Shown: one piece after another, positions 8,738 to 15,497 of the stretch
How the letters are laid out: each line of letters begins with the position of its first letter
Numbering within the stretch: position 1 is the stretch's first letter
From: DATBGO01 sp963840095
GTDB lineage: Bacteria; Actinomycetota; Actinomycetes; Streptosporangiales; Streptosporangiaceae
Length of the DNA stretch: 64,000 nt
Direction of reading: 5' to 3'
Assembly: GCA_963840095.1 (NCBI GenBank)
Contig: CAWIXN010000012.1
Span: 62,001-126,000, forward strand
The notes under the pieces: generated by a model
Databases searched by the model: none
Told to the model about the DNA's origin: nothing
What the model saw: the letters and a program-made list of their open reading frames with translations, nothing else
Translations under genes and position numbers: made by a program

Positions 8738-10090
8738 ATGTCCGACCGCGAATCGCTCACCGGGTGGGGTCGCACCACGCCGACGGTCGCTGAGGTGACT
8801 GACCCCGCCGATCCGGCTGAGCTGCCCGGGCTGCTGCGGGCCGCGACGCGGCGCGGCGTGATCGCCCGCGGCCTCGGGCGCAGCTACAACAACGCCGCGT
8901 GTAACGGCGGCGGCCTGGTTATCAGGACCACCAGGATGAACCGGATCATCGACATTGACAGCGACCTGGGGCTGGTGACCTGCGAGGCCGGGGCCAGCCT
9001 GGAGCAGCTGATGACCACCATGCTGCCGCTCGGCTGGTTCGTGCCGGTCTCGCCAGGGACCCGGCAGGTGACGGTCGGCGGGGCCATCGCCGCCGATGTC
9101 CACGGCAAGAACCACCACGTCGCTGGGAGCTTCGCGGTCCACGTGCGGGCCTTCGACCTGCTGACCGCCGACGGCCAGGTGCGGCAGGTGGCACCGGACT
9201 GTGACCCGGAGCTATTCTGGGCGACCGCCGGCGGCATGGGCCTGACCGGCATCATCCTGCGGGCCACCGTGGCGATGAAGAAGGTCGAGACGTCACGCGT
9301 GCTCGTCGACACCGTCCGGACCCGCGACATCGACGAGACCATGGCCTACCTGTCGGAAACCGACAGCGCCTACGGCTACACGGTCGCCTGGTCGGACTGC
9401 CTGGCCCGGGGCGGGAGCCTGGGCCGCTCGGTCATTACCAGCGGCGACTTCGCCGCGGTGGCCGACCTGCCCGCCAAGGCCCGCCGCGACCCGCTCGCCT
9501 TCCGCCCGGGCGCGCTGGCCAGCGCTCCGCCCGTGTTTCCTAACGGCCTGCTCAACCGGCGCACCGTGGCCCTGATGAACGAGGTCTGGTACCGCAAGGC
9601 GCCGAAGCGCCGGGAAGGCGAGATCCAGACCATCGGCGCCTTCTTCCATCCGCTCGACGGGATCAGGAACTGGAACCGGGTCTACGGCCCGGCTGGTTTC
9701 CTGCAGTACCAGTACGTCGTCCCGTTCGGCCAGGAGGCCGCCGTGCGCCGGTCGTTCGAGCGGATCAGCCAGGCCGGGGCGCCTTCGTTCGTGACCGTGC
9801 TGAAGCGGTTCGGCAACGGCGATCCCGGGCTGATGTCGTTCCCGATGCCCGGCTGGACGCTGGCGCTTGACTTCCCGGCCCGCACGCCGGGGCTGGCCGA
9901 ACTGCTGGACGGGCTGGACGGGCTGGTTCTCGACGCGGGCGGCCGCGTTTACCTGGCCAAGGACTCCCGCGTCCAGCCCGGGGCACTGGCCAGGATGTAC
10001 CCGCGGCTTGAGGAGTTCCGCAAGGTGTGCGCGCAGGTCGACCCCGGGGGGATGTTCGTCTCCGATCTCGCCCGGCGGCTGGCGCTCTAG
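8738..10090 (+). CDS. dprE1: DprE1-like FAD-binding oxidoreductase (decaprenylphosphoryl-ribose 2'-oxidase homologue)
   Basis: 450 aa, collinear with mycobacterial DprE1, which oxidises decaprenylphosphoryl-beta-D-ribose as the first half of its epimerisation to the arabinose donor. Matching blocks are LTGWGRT at the N-terminus, RGLGRSYNN, PGTRQVTVGGAIA, HGKNHHVAGSF (flavin-site His), TGIILRAT, FPNGLLN, YGPAGFLQYQYV and AKDSR near the C-terminus. The benzothiazinone-reactive Cys of M. tuberculosis (Cys387 in GWNICVDF) is Ala376 here (GWTLALDF). GAGGTGAGAAAAG precedes the ATG. No dprE2 or arabinosyltransferase is nearby, so whether this organism makes DPA or uses a related polyprenyl sugar is unknown. 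Confidence 0.85.
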   Translation: MSDRESLTGWGRTTPTVAEVTDPADPAELPGLLRAATRRGVIARGLGRSYNNAACNGGGLVIRTTRMNRIIDIDSDLGLVTCEAGASLEQLMTTMLPLGWFVPVSPGTRQVTVGGAIAADVHGKNHHVAGSFAVHVRAFDLLTADGQVRQVAPDCDPELFWATAGGMGLTGIILRATVAMKKVETSRVLVDTVRTRDIDETMAYLSETDSAYGYTVAWSDCLARGGSLGRSVITSGDFAAVADLPAKARRDPLAFRPGALASAPPVFPNGLLNRRTVALMNEVWYRKAPKRREGEIQTIGAFFHPLDGIRNWNRVYGPAGFLQYQYVVPFGQEAAVRRSFERISQAGAPSFVTVLKRFGNGDPGLMSFPMPGWTLALDFPARTPGLAELLDGLDGLVLDAGGRVYLAKDSRVQPGALARMYPRLEEFRKVCAQVDPGGMFVSDLARRLAL

Positions 10091-10152
10091 ATCGGGGCGG
10101 GAAATCGGGGCGGGCGTGCGGCGGCTGGCCGGCCCCGATAGCGTGGATTCCC

Positions 10153-11541
10153 GTGATCGATCAGTACACCCACCGGCTCCTGACCGCCCGTCTCGCCACC
10201 GAGCAGACTGTCCAGCGGCTGCCCTCGGTGAGCGCCGGGCTGGTCAGGGGCGGCGGCCTGGTCTGGTCGGCCGGTCGCGGCCGGATCCGGGGGACGGCTG
10301 GCCCCACACCGGACGCCGGGGTCCAGTACCGGGCCGGGTCGATCAGCAAGACCTTCGTCGCCGTCGCCGTGATGCGCCTACGGGATGAGGGCAGGATCGA
10401 CCTGTCCGACCCGATCGGCAGGCACGTCGATGCCTCCGGCGCCGGCGAGGCCACCATTGGCCAGCTTCTCTCGCACACCTCGGGCCTGCGGGCCGAGCCA
10501 GCCGGACCGTGGTGGGAGCGCACGCCCGGGGCCGGGCTGGCCGAGCTGGCGACGGGATCTCTGGGCGCCGACACCAGCTGGATGCGGGCCAGCCGCAGGT
10601 ACCACTACTCGAATGTCGGCTACGCACTACTCGGGGAGCTCATTGCCCGGCTGAACGACGCGCCCTGGTATGACGTCATCGCCGAGCAGCTGCTCGCACC
10701 GCTGGGCATGAACCGGACCACGCCGGGACCGCAGGCGCCGTACGCGAGTGGTTTCGCCGTGCACCCGCACGCCGACCTGCTGCTGCCCGAACCCGAGCAC
10801 GACGCGGGCGCGATGGGCCCGGCCGGGCAGCTCTGGACCACGGTCGCCGATCTGGCCAGGTGGGCGCGGTTCCTGGCCGGTGACACCGACGGCCTGCTGG
10901 ACCGCGCCAGCCTGGCCGAGATGCGCGATCCGATCGCGATCTCCGACCTGCCGGACGAGCCGTGGAACACCGCCTATGGGCTCGGGTTGCAGCTATGGAA
11001 TGCCGATGGCGTCCGGACCTACGGTCACACCGGCTCTATGCCAGGCTTCTTCGGCATTCTCCAGATCGCCGCAGATGGCGGGGATGCGGCCATGGCGCTG
11101 GCCAGCTCGACAGCCGGGTTCAGCACCTCGCTCACCACCGATCTGCTGCGGATCCTGGCCGACAATGAGCCGAGGCTTCAGCCAGAATGGGCGCCGGCTG
11201 CGGTGGCCGATGACGTGCTGGAGTTGCTCGGAACCTGGTACCGGGGCCCGGTGCAGTTCACGCTTGGGCTGACGGCGGGCCAGCTTGAACTCCACACCGC
11301 CGGGGCCGGAGCGGGCTACTCGTTCAGGTTCCGCCGGGATGACGACGGCAACTGGACTGGCATCGACGACTATTACGCTGGCGAGTCGCTCGTTCCGCTG
11401 CGGCGACCTGACGGTGCCGTGCATGCGCTGGATCTCGCCACCCACATCTACACCCGCACGCCTTACGATCCGCAGGCGCCGGTCCCGGGCGGGGTCGATG
11501 CTGATGGCTGGCGAGCCGACTCACCCCACCCGCTCGGCTAG
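10153..11541 (+). CDS. Serine hydrolase, beta-lactamase / penicillin-binding-protein fold
   Basis: 462 aa when started at GTG 10153. Class C beta-lactamase-like fold with SISK (the SxxK nucleophile motif) in RAGSISKTFVAVAV, YSN in YHYSNVGYALLGEL and HTG in GHTGSMPGFFG replacing the KTG box. A C-terminal beta-barrel-like extension follows. Such proteins include D-aminopeptidases, esterases (EstB-like) and DD-peptidases; real beta-lactamase activity is not implied. There is no clear signal peptide and no obvious ribosome-binding site, so translation may be leaderless. The frame is open upstream into the previous gene; the chosen start is the first sensible one after that stop. Confidence 0.85.
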   Translation: MIDQYTHRLLTARLATEQTVQRLPSVSAGLVRGGGLVWSAGRGRIRGTAGPTPDAGVQYRAGSISKTFVAVAVMRLRDEGRIDLSDPIGRHVDASGAGEATIGQLLSHTSGLRAEPAGPWWERTPGAGLAELATGSLGADTSWMRASRRYHYSNVGYALLGELIARLNDAPWYDVIAEQLLAPLGMNRTTPGPQAPYASGFAVHPHADLLLPEPEHDAGAMGPAGQLWTTVADLARWARFLAGDTDGLLDRASLAEMRDPIAISDLPDEPWNTAYGLGLQLWNADGVRTYGHTGSMPGFFGILQIAADGGDAAMALASSTAGFSTSLTTDLLRILADNEPRLQPEWAPAAVADDVLELLGTWYRGPVQFTLGLTAGQLELHTAGAGAGYSFRFRRDDDGNWTGIDDYYAGESLVPLRRPDGAVHALDLATHIYTRTPYDPQAPVPGGVDADGWRADSPHPLG

Positions 11542-11561
11542 CGCAGGCCCGCATCCCTTGC

Positions 11562-11631
11562 GCGCGCAGGGATTGCATGCTCGCGGCGCGCAGGGATGCA
11601 TGCTCACGGCGCGCAGGGATGCATGCTCACG
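11562..11631. repeat. 23-bp tandem repeat, three copies
   Basis: Units at 11562-11585 (24 bp with one extra T), 11586-11608 and 11609-11631 share GCGCGCAGGGATGCATGCTC; the last two are identical. Each holds the palindromic core GCATGC. Intergenic, starting 20 bp after the hydrolase stop. Confidence 0.9.
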
Positions 11632-11755
11632 GCCTCCATGGCGACCAGCCTGCCGGATGGCCGGCTAGCGGCGCGCCACTCCATTACCTAGGCCCGCTTC
11701 TGTCACTGTGATCCCAGGCCTCACCAGTCGGGCCCGAAGAACCCGGCGCACCCGC

Positions 11756-11810
11756 CTGATGGATTCCGGAATCCATCAGGAAATTCCTTACCGATTCCCG
11801 AATCCATCAG
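11756..11810. terminator. Perfect 24-bp palindrome plus a third matching arm
   Basis: CTGATGGATTCC is followed directly by its reverse complement (11756-11779), and a third arm CCGAATCCATCAG follows at 11798-11810. The left arm could pair with either right arm, giving two alternative hairpins. It may terminate the hydrolase or the minus-strand SLT gene; a mobile-element remnant cannot be excluded. The rest of 11632-11967 holds no gene. Confidence 0.55.
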
Positions 11811-11813
11811 ACC

Positions 11814-11876
11814 GCGGGGCGGCCGGACGGAGCTGCGGGGCGGCCGGACGAAGCTGCGGGGCGGCCGGACGGATCG
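11814..11876. repeat. 21-bp tandem repeat, three copies
   Basis: Three adjacent units beginning GCGGGGCGGCCGGACG (11814, 11835, 11856), intergenic, ending about 90 bp before the stop of the minus-strand SLT-like gene. Confidence 0.9.
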
Positions 11877-11967
11877 GCCGCCGGCGGTGGCCTCCTGCGA
11901 GCGCAGGGGCCACCACCGCTGTTGCCGTGTCTACGTTGCCGGTGGTTTGCTGCTGGTCGCCGGCCGG

Positions 11968-12651
11968 TCAGTACCAGCCCGCGCTCAGCTCGTGATCCCA
12001 CGCAGCGCGCGGGGAGCCGTACACATCGCGGATGTACCCCAGGCCCCAGCGGATCTGGGTGGCCGCGCTCGTGCGCCAGTTCGCCCCGGCGCTGGCCATC
12101 TTGGAGCCGGGCATCGCCTGCGGGATCCCGTATGCGCCAGAGAACGGGTTGGTCGCGTAGACGTTCCAGCTGCTCTCCCGGTCCCACAGCCAGTCCAGGT
12201 ACTTGAACTGGCGCCACGACCAGTGGAATGAGCCCAGCATCTTCCTGGCGATCTGCCGCGGCGTGCGGGCCCGGTGGCTGGCGGTGCGAGAATTGGTCGC
12301 GCCATGCACCCCGGGCGATGTCCGGGCCGCGGTGAGCTGAGCCCGCTGAACTGGCTGGGCCCATCCATCGATGGAGGCGCCCCGGCTCGATGGCAGGTTC
12401 TGCACTGCTGGCCGGGGTTGCGCTACGGGGGTGGCGGCCACCTGGGCCGACTGCGATGCGGCGACCGCAACGGCGGGCCGCGGGGCGGCGCTGGCTGATG
12501 ATGCGGCGGCCGTGCCGACGGCGACGGCTGCCGCGGCCATGGCCGCGCTGGCAATCACGATAGTGAACTTGGCTGACGTACGGCTGGGAGTCCTGGTGGG
12601 GGACAAGTCGGGCCTTCTGTCGGGCACGCAATGTGCTCGGCTTCCACCCAT
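11968..12651 (-). CDS. Secreted lytic-transglycosylase-like (SLT/APF-type) protein
   Basis: 227 aa. A basic N-terminus and long Ala-rich hydrophobic segment (FTIVIASAAMAAAAVAVG) ending SASAA is a Sec signal peptide. After a Gln/Pro/Ala linker, the C-terminal domain has LWDRESSWNVYATNPFSGAYGIPQAMPG, the Glu-containing lysozyme-like core, and ends GWY, as is typical of actinobacterial SLT-domain or aggregation-promoting-factor-like proteins. The role is cleavage of peptidoglycan glycan strands at the cell surface. No clear ribosome-binding site precedes ATG 12651; a GTG a few codons downstream is an alternative. Upstream lies an AT-rich region with a Crp/BldD-like site. Confidence 0.82.
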   Translation of the reverse strand: MGGSRAHCVPDRRPDLSPTRTPSRTSAKFTIVIASAAMAAAAVAVGTAAASSASAAPRPAVAVAASQSAQVAATPVAQPRPAVQNLPSSRGASIDGWAQPVQRAQLTAARTSPGVHGATNSRTASHRARTPRQIARKMLGSFHWSWRQFKYLDWLWDRESSWNVYATNPFSGAYGIPQAMPGSKMASAGANWRTSAATQIRWGLGYIRDVYGSPRAAWDHELSAGWY

Positions 12652-13021
12652 GGCGCACGCCTGTCCGCAACAGGGCTGCGGTGGGGCGGTGGCGTGCGGA
12701 CGTGACGCGGGGCAAGGCGTCGGGCGCTACTCGGTGGCAGCCGTCACGCACACTGGGTGCTGTAGAGGCCCACACTGCCCAACGTCGGCCGTTACTGTTG
12801 CCCGGAAACAAAAAGAGAAGGCTATGAGCTGAATCACACGAATCGGCATCCTTAGCTCGTTTCTTACCTGAATATCAGTCCTGACCTGCGGAGTCTTAAA
12901 CGAGAGCGATGGCTGGCCAACAAAAGTGATTTACATCACATTGTGACGATTTTATATGTATTACTTACTCTTAGTAGCCAGCAAAGTCCTCCGCCTGAGC
13001 TGATCCCGCATGAGGCCGTGA
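12652..13021. other. AT-rich intergenic region, promoter side of the SLT-like gene
   Basis: No convincing gene. 12850-12980 is much more AT-rich than its surroundings and contains the inverted-repeat site listed separately. No c-di-AMP (ydaO-type) riboswitch consensus was found, although such switches often precede this gene family. Confidence 0.6.
12925..12946. promoter_or_regulatory. Crp- or BldD-like operator with overlapping inverted repeats
   Basis: AGTGATTTACATCACA (12925-12940) matches TGTGA-N6-TCACA at nine of ten fixed positions and also the early BldD consensus AGTGA(n)TCAC. It overlaps TCACATTGTGA, a second palindrome. It lies about 275 bp upstream of the SLT-like start in AT-rich DNA. 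Binding is inferred from sequence only. Confidence 0.45.
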
Positions 13022-13309
13022 CGACCCCGGGGTCACGTCCTGGTGACCGGAGATTTCATCGCCACCCTGGCCGTCGAGGCAGCCATCCACTACCTGGACC
13101 TGACCACCCCGCTGCTGTCGGCTCCCGAACCCGATCCGGCGTCGCTCGCGCTCGTCCGGCGCGTGCTCGACGGACTGCTCGGCACGCCGATGCCTCCGGA
13201 CCGGAACGACATCAGTTATGCCCTGAAGGGCACCGGCCGCGTCCCGGTCAGCGATTCTGACCGCGGCATTATCGGTGCACTGGCCGACCAGTTGCCGCTG
13301 CTGAGGTAA
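13022..13309 (+). pseudogene. C-terminal remnant of a mycothiol-dependent maleylpyruvate isomerase-like protein
   Basis: The frame reads RGHVLVTGDFIATLAVEAAI and continues to LPLLR. This matches the C-terminal third of the MDMPI/DinB-like actinobacterial proteins (VTGDFxATLxVEAAxHxLDL, then the LKGTGR segment). A TGA lies immediately upstream in frame (13019-13021) and the N-terminal roughly 150 residues, including the metal-binding helices, are absent; AT-rich non-coding DNA takes their place. The 88-codon piece could start at GTG 13043 but has no convincing ribosome-binding site. It is most simply a truncated gene. Confidence 0.65.
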
Positions 13310-13446
13310 ATTAGCGGCACGACTTCTGGCCAACGGCCAGAGCAGGAAACATCGACCCGCGTGATGGTGTTTGATGTGCCTGGCTGCGTTCGCAGCGCGC
13401 CGTGTCCTCATCCGTGGACATGGAGATCTCAAGTAGGAGAAAGTAC

Positions 13447-13650
13447 ATGCCTCAGGGCACCGTGAAGTGGTTCAATGCCGACAAGGGCTATGGTTTCATC
13501 GCCCCCGACGATGGCACCGCCGATGTCTTTGTTCACCACTCCGCGATTCAGGTCGATGGCTTCCGTAGTCTGCAGGAGAACCAGCGGGTCGAGTTCACCG
13601 CCGGCCAGGGCACCAAGGGCCCGCAGGCTGAGCAGGTCCGCCCGCTCTGA
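13447..13650 (+). CDS. cspA: Cold-shock protein, CspA family
   Basis: 67-residue single cold-shock domain. RNP1 is KGYGFIAP and RNP2 is VFVHHSAI, with aromatic residues for single-stranded nucleic acid binding. Acts as an RNA chaperone in the cytoplasm. Start ATG 13447 is preceded by AGGAGA; the frame is open further upstream but the family begins at MPQGTVKWFN. A long 5' leader (from about 13310) contains small hairpins such as CTGGCCAACGGCCAG, typical of cold-shock mRNAs. A strong terminator follows. Confidence 0.95.
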   Translation: MPQGTVKWFNADKGYGFIAPDDGTADVFVHHSAIQVDGFRSLQENQRVEFTAGQGTKGPQAEQVRPL

Positions 13651-13705
13651 CCGGTCGGCAACACGACAATTAGGGCTCAGTCTGGCGACGGGTCCGGCGA
13701 ACGAT

Positions 13706-13740
13706 AGTGAGGGGCGGCTCCTAACGAGCCGCCCCTCACT
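13706..13740. terminator. Terminator of the cold-shock gene
   Basis: AGTGAGGGGCGGCTC pairs perfectly with GAGCCGCCCCTCACT (15 bp) around the loop CTAAC, 56 bp after the stop. Confidence 0.9.
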
Positions 13741-13798
13741 CACACCCCTGGGCACCGCACCGGAATCCGCCGTCACGCCCGGCCAGCAGCGCGTCAGC

Positions 13799-13860
13799 GC
13801 CGTCCCCACAGGCCCCGCGCCGTCCCCACAGGCCCCGCGCCGTCCCCACAGGCCCCGCGC
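13799..13860. repeat. 20-bp tandem repeat, three copies
   Basis: Unit GCCGTCCCCACAGGCCCCGC repeated three times without spacers in intergenic DNA. Confidence 0.9.
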
Positions 13861-14360
13861 CGCCGTCGGGGCCGCCCGTCCGGCCGTCCCATCGGGCCGC
13901 CTCGTCGGGCCGCCGCCCCGTCCCGCCGAGCCCGACCATAGGGCACCATGCGCCAACTGGTCGAAAATAGGCGGAAGGACATAATAAATGCATTATCTCT
14001 GTGCTTAGCAATAACACTTCCTCAAGCCCGGACGAATTATGCGACTTCCTGATCCGAAGCACCCCGGCAAAGACTTGCCGCATGCTATATATCGGTCGTA
14101 TCAATGCAGTCCTGGCATGCGAAGAGAGAACGATGTGCTGGCGGAGACAACCACTGTGCACGGTGGCCACCGTGCGCTTCGGCCCGCAAAGACGTGACTG
14201 CCCGCCGCCGGCCAGGGCCCGGGCTGGGGTGAGCCGACGGCGCACCACCCGGGGCTGTTGCGTCGGCCGACGGCGGCGGCGCGGCGGCCACGCCTGACGG
14301 ACTCGATCTGACTGGCCCGGCGCACAGTTATGAACACTGCCGAAGCTATGCTCGCCGAAC
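13861..14360. other. Intergenic region with an AT-rich island
   Basis: 13960-14120 is AT-rich compared with its surroundings. A 52-codon plus-strand frame from ATG 14039 exists but has no ribosome-binding site and no recognisable similarity. Long minus-strand frames here are shadows of GC-rich DNA. The 3' part is the upstream region of gluconokinase. Confidence 0.5.
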
Positions 14361-14867
14361 ATGATCGTATTAATGGGCGGGGTCTCGGGATGCGGCAAGA
14401 CGACGGTAGGCGTCCTGCTCGCCAAACGGCTGAACTGGCTTTTCGCCGATGGCGATGCGTTCCACCCGGCGGCGAACATCGCGAAGATGCGCTCCGACAT
14501 ACCGTTGACGGACGCGGACCGCTGGCCATGGCTGCGGATCATCGCCCAGTGGATGGATGAGCGGATCGCGGCCGGCGAGTCGGCGGTGGTGCCGTGCTCG
14601 CTCCTCAAGCGAAGCTACCGGGACCTGCTGCTGACCGGCCGGCCAGCCGCCCGGCTGGCGTTTCTGACCGCCAGCCGGGAGGTGCTGCACGCAAGGCTGG
14701 CGGCCAGGCACGGACACTTCTTCAGTGCCAAGCTGCTGGACAGCCAGTTCGCTGACCTGGAGCCGCCCGAGCCATCTGAAGACGTGCTCATCCTCGATGC
14801 GACCATGACCCCAGCCCGGATCGCTGACGAGATCACTGCCCGCCTGAGGCTGACCCCCGCGGGCTGA
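14361..14867 (+). CDS. gntK: Gluconokinase
   Basis: 168 aa; phosphorylates D-gluconate to 6-phosphogluconate, feeding the pentose phosphate pathway. P-loop GVSGCGKTT at residues 7-15, DGDAFHP (substrate pocket), PLTDADRWPWL, CSLLKRSYRD and the C-terminal HFFSAKLLDSQFADLEPP are all GntK hallmarks. No permease or gntR regulator is adjacent. A cupin gene starts 14 bp downstream on the same strand, so the two probably share a transcript. ATG 14361 lacks a good ribosome-binding site; leaderless translation is possible. Confidence 0.93.
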   Translation: MIVLMGGVSGCGKTTVGVLLAKRLNWLFADGDAFHPAANIAKMRSDIPLTDADRWPWLRIIAQWMDERIAAGESAVVPCSLLKRSYRDLLLTGRPAARLAFLTASREVLHARLAARHGHFFSAKLLDSQFADLEPPEPSEDVLILDATMTPARIADEITARLRLTPAG

Positions 14868-14881
14868 CCGGGCAGGTTAGG

Positions 14882-15316
14882 GTGGCTACCGTGCACAATG
14901 CTTCCAGCCGGGCAGCGCCAGGCCCCCGGCCTGCTGAGATCTATACCGCCGCGCGGCAGGAGAAGCCGTGGGGGTACGAGCTGATCTTCGCGGTGGTCAA
15001 CGACAGGTACGCCGGCAAGGTCATTCACGTCAACGCCGGGCACTCGCTGAGCCTGCAGTACCACCGGGAGAAGGACGAGACGATCAGCGTCCTGGACGGC
15101 GAGGCGCTGGTTGAGTACGGCCCGGCGGCTGATCAGCTGGCGGAGCGGCGGTTCCATCCCGGCGACACCATCCACCTGCCGCCCGGCGTGCTGCACCGGA
15201 TACGGGCGCTGTCCGACCTCACCTTCGCCGAGGCCTCGACCGCCCAGCCCGGCTGGCGGGAGGATGTCGTCCGGCTCGAGGACTCCTACGGCCGGTCTGG
15301 CACCAGCGCGCCCTGA
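14882..15316 (+). CDS. Cupin protein related to mannose-6-phosphate isomerase type II
   Basis: 144 aa single cupin domain. EKPWGYE, HSLSLQYHREKDET and LPPGVLHRI match the cupin fold of ManC/PMI-II C-terminal domains and glucose-6-phosphate isomerase-like proteins; the His residues in QYH and LHR and the Glu in KDET are metal ligands. Standalone proteins of this kind are annotated as phosphomannose-isomerase-like cupins. Its position just after gntK suggests sugar metabolism, but the substrate is unproven. Start GTG 14882 or GTG 14891 are both possible. Confidence 0.8.
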   Translation: MATVHNASSRAAPGPRPAEIYTAARQEKPWGYELIFAVVNDRYAGKVIHVNAGHSLSLQYHREKDETISVLDGEALVEYGPAADQLAERRFHPGDTIHLPPGVLHRIRALSDLTFAEASTAQPGWREDVVRLEDSYGRSGTSAP

Positions 15317-15454
15317 TCCTCAAGGACGCAGCCGGGAAACGGCTCGCGCTTAGCGCCGTCCGTGCCTGCGGTCGAATTGCTGCGGGCCGACCATGGCTGG
15401 CCGGTCCGCAGCAAATGATCTTTTTGATTGTCGCCGCCGGCGGTCGCTCGCCGG

Positions 15455-15488
15455 TCCCGCGGGGACCGTCTGGCTGGTCCCCGCGGGA
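15455..15488. terminator. Stem-loop at the 3' end of the large protease
   Basis: TCCCGCGGGGACC pairs perfectly with GGTCCCCGCGGGA (13 bp, 8-nt loop), 10 bp downstream of the minus-strand stop. A very similar hairpin with compensatory changes follows the decayed paralogue at 19612-19647. Confidence 0.8.
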
Positions 15489-15497
15489 TTCGGCGGG

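Noticed and set aside
10153..11541. True beta-lactamase resistance gene
   Set aside because: Fold motifs are shared with esterases and D-aminopeptidases, the KTG box is HTG, and no clear export signal is present.
12652..13042. Possible c-di-AMP (ydaO-type) riboswitch before the SLT-like gene
   Set aside because: Neither strand shows the conserved core of that riboswitch; only an operator-like inverted repeat is visible.
14039..14197. 52-codon plus-strand frame in the AT-rich island
   Set aside because: No ribosome-binding site and no recognisable similarity; composition alone does not support coding.
13736..14608. Long minus-strand frame over the gluconokinase region
   Set aside because: Antisense shadow of GC-rich coding DNA; no family similarity, and it runs through a tandem-repeat array.
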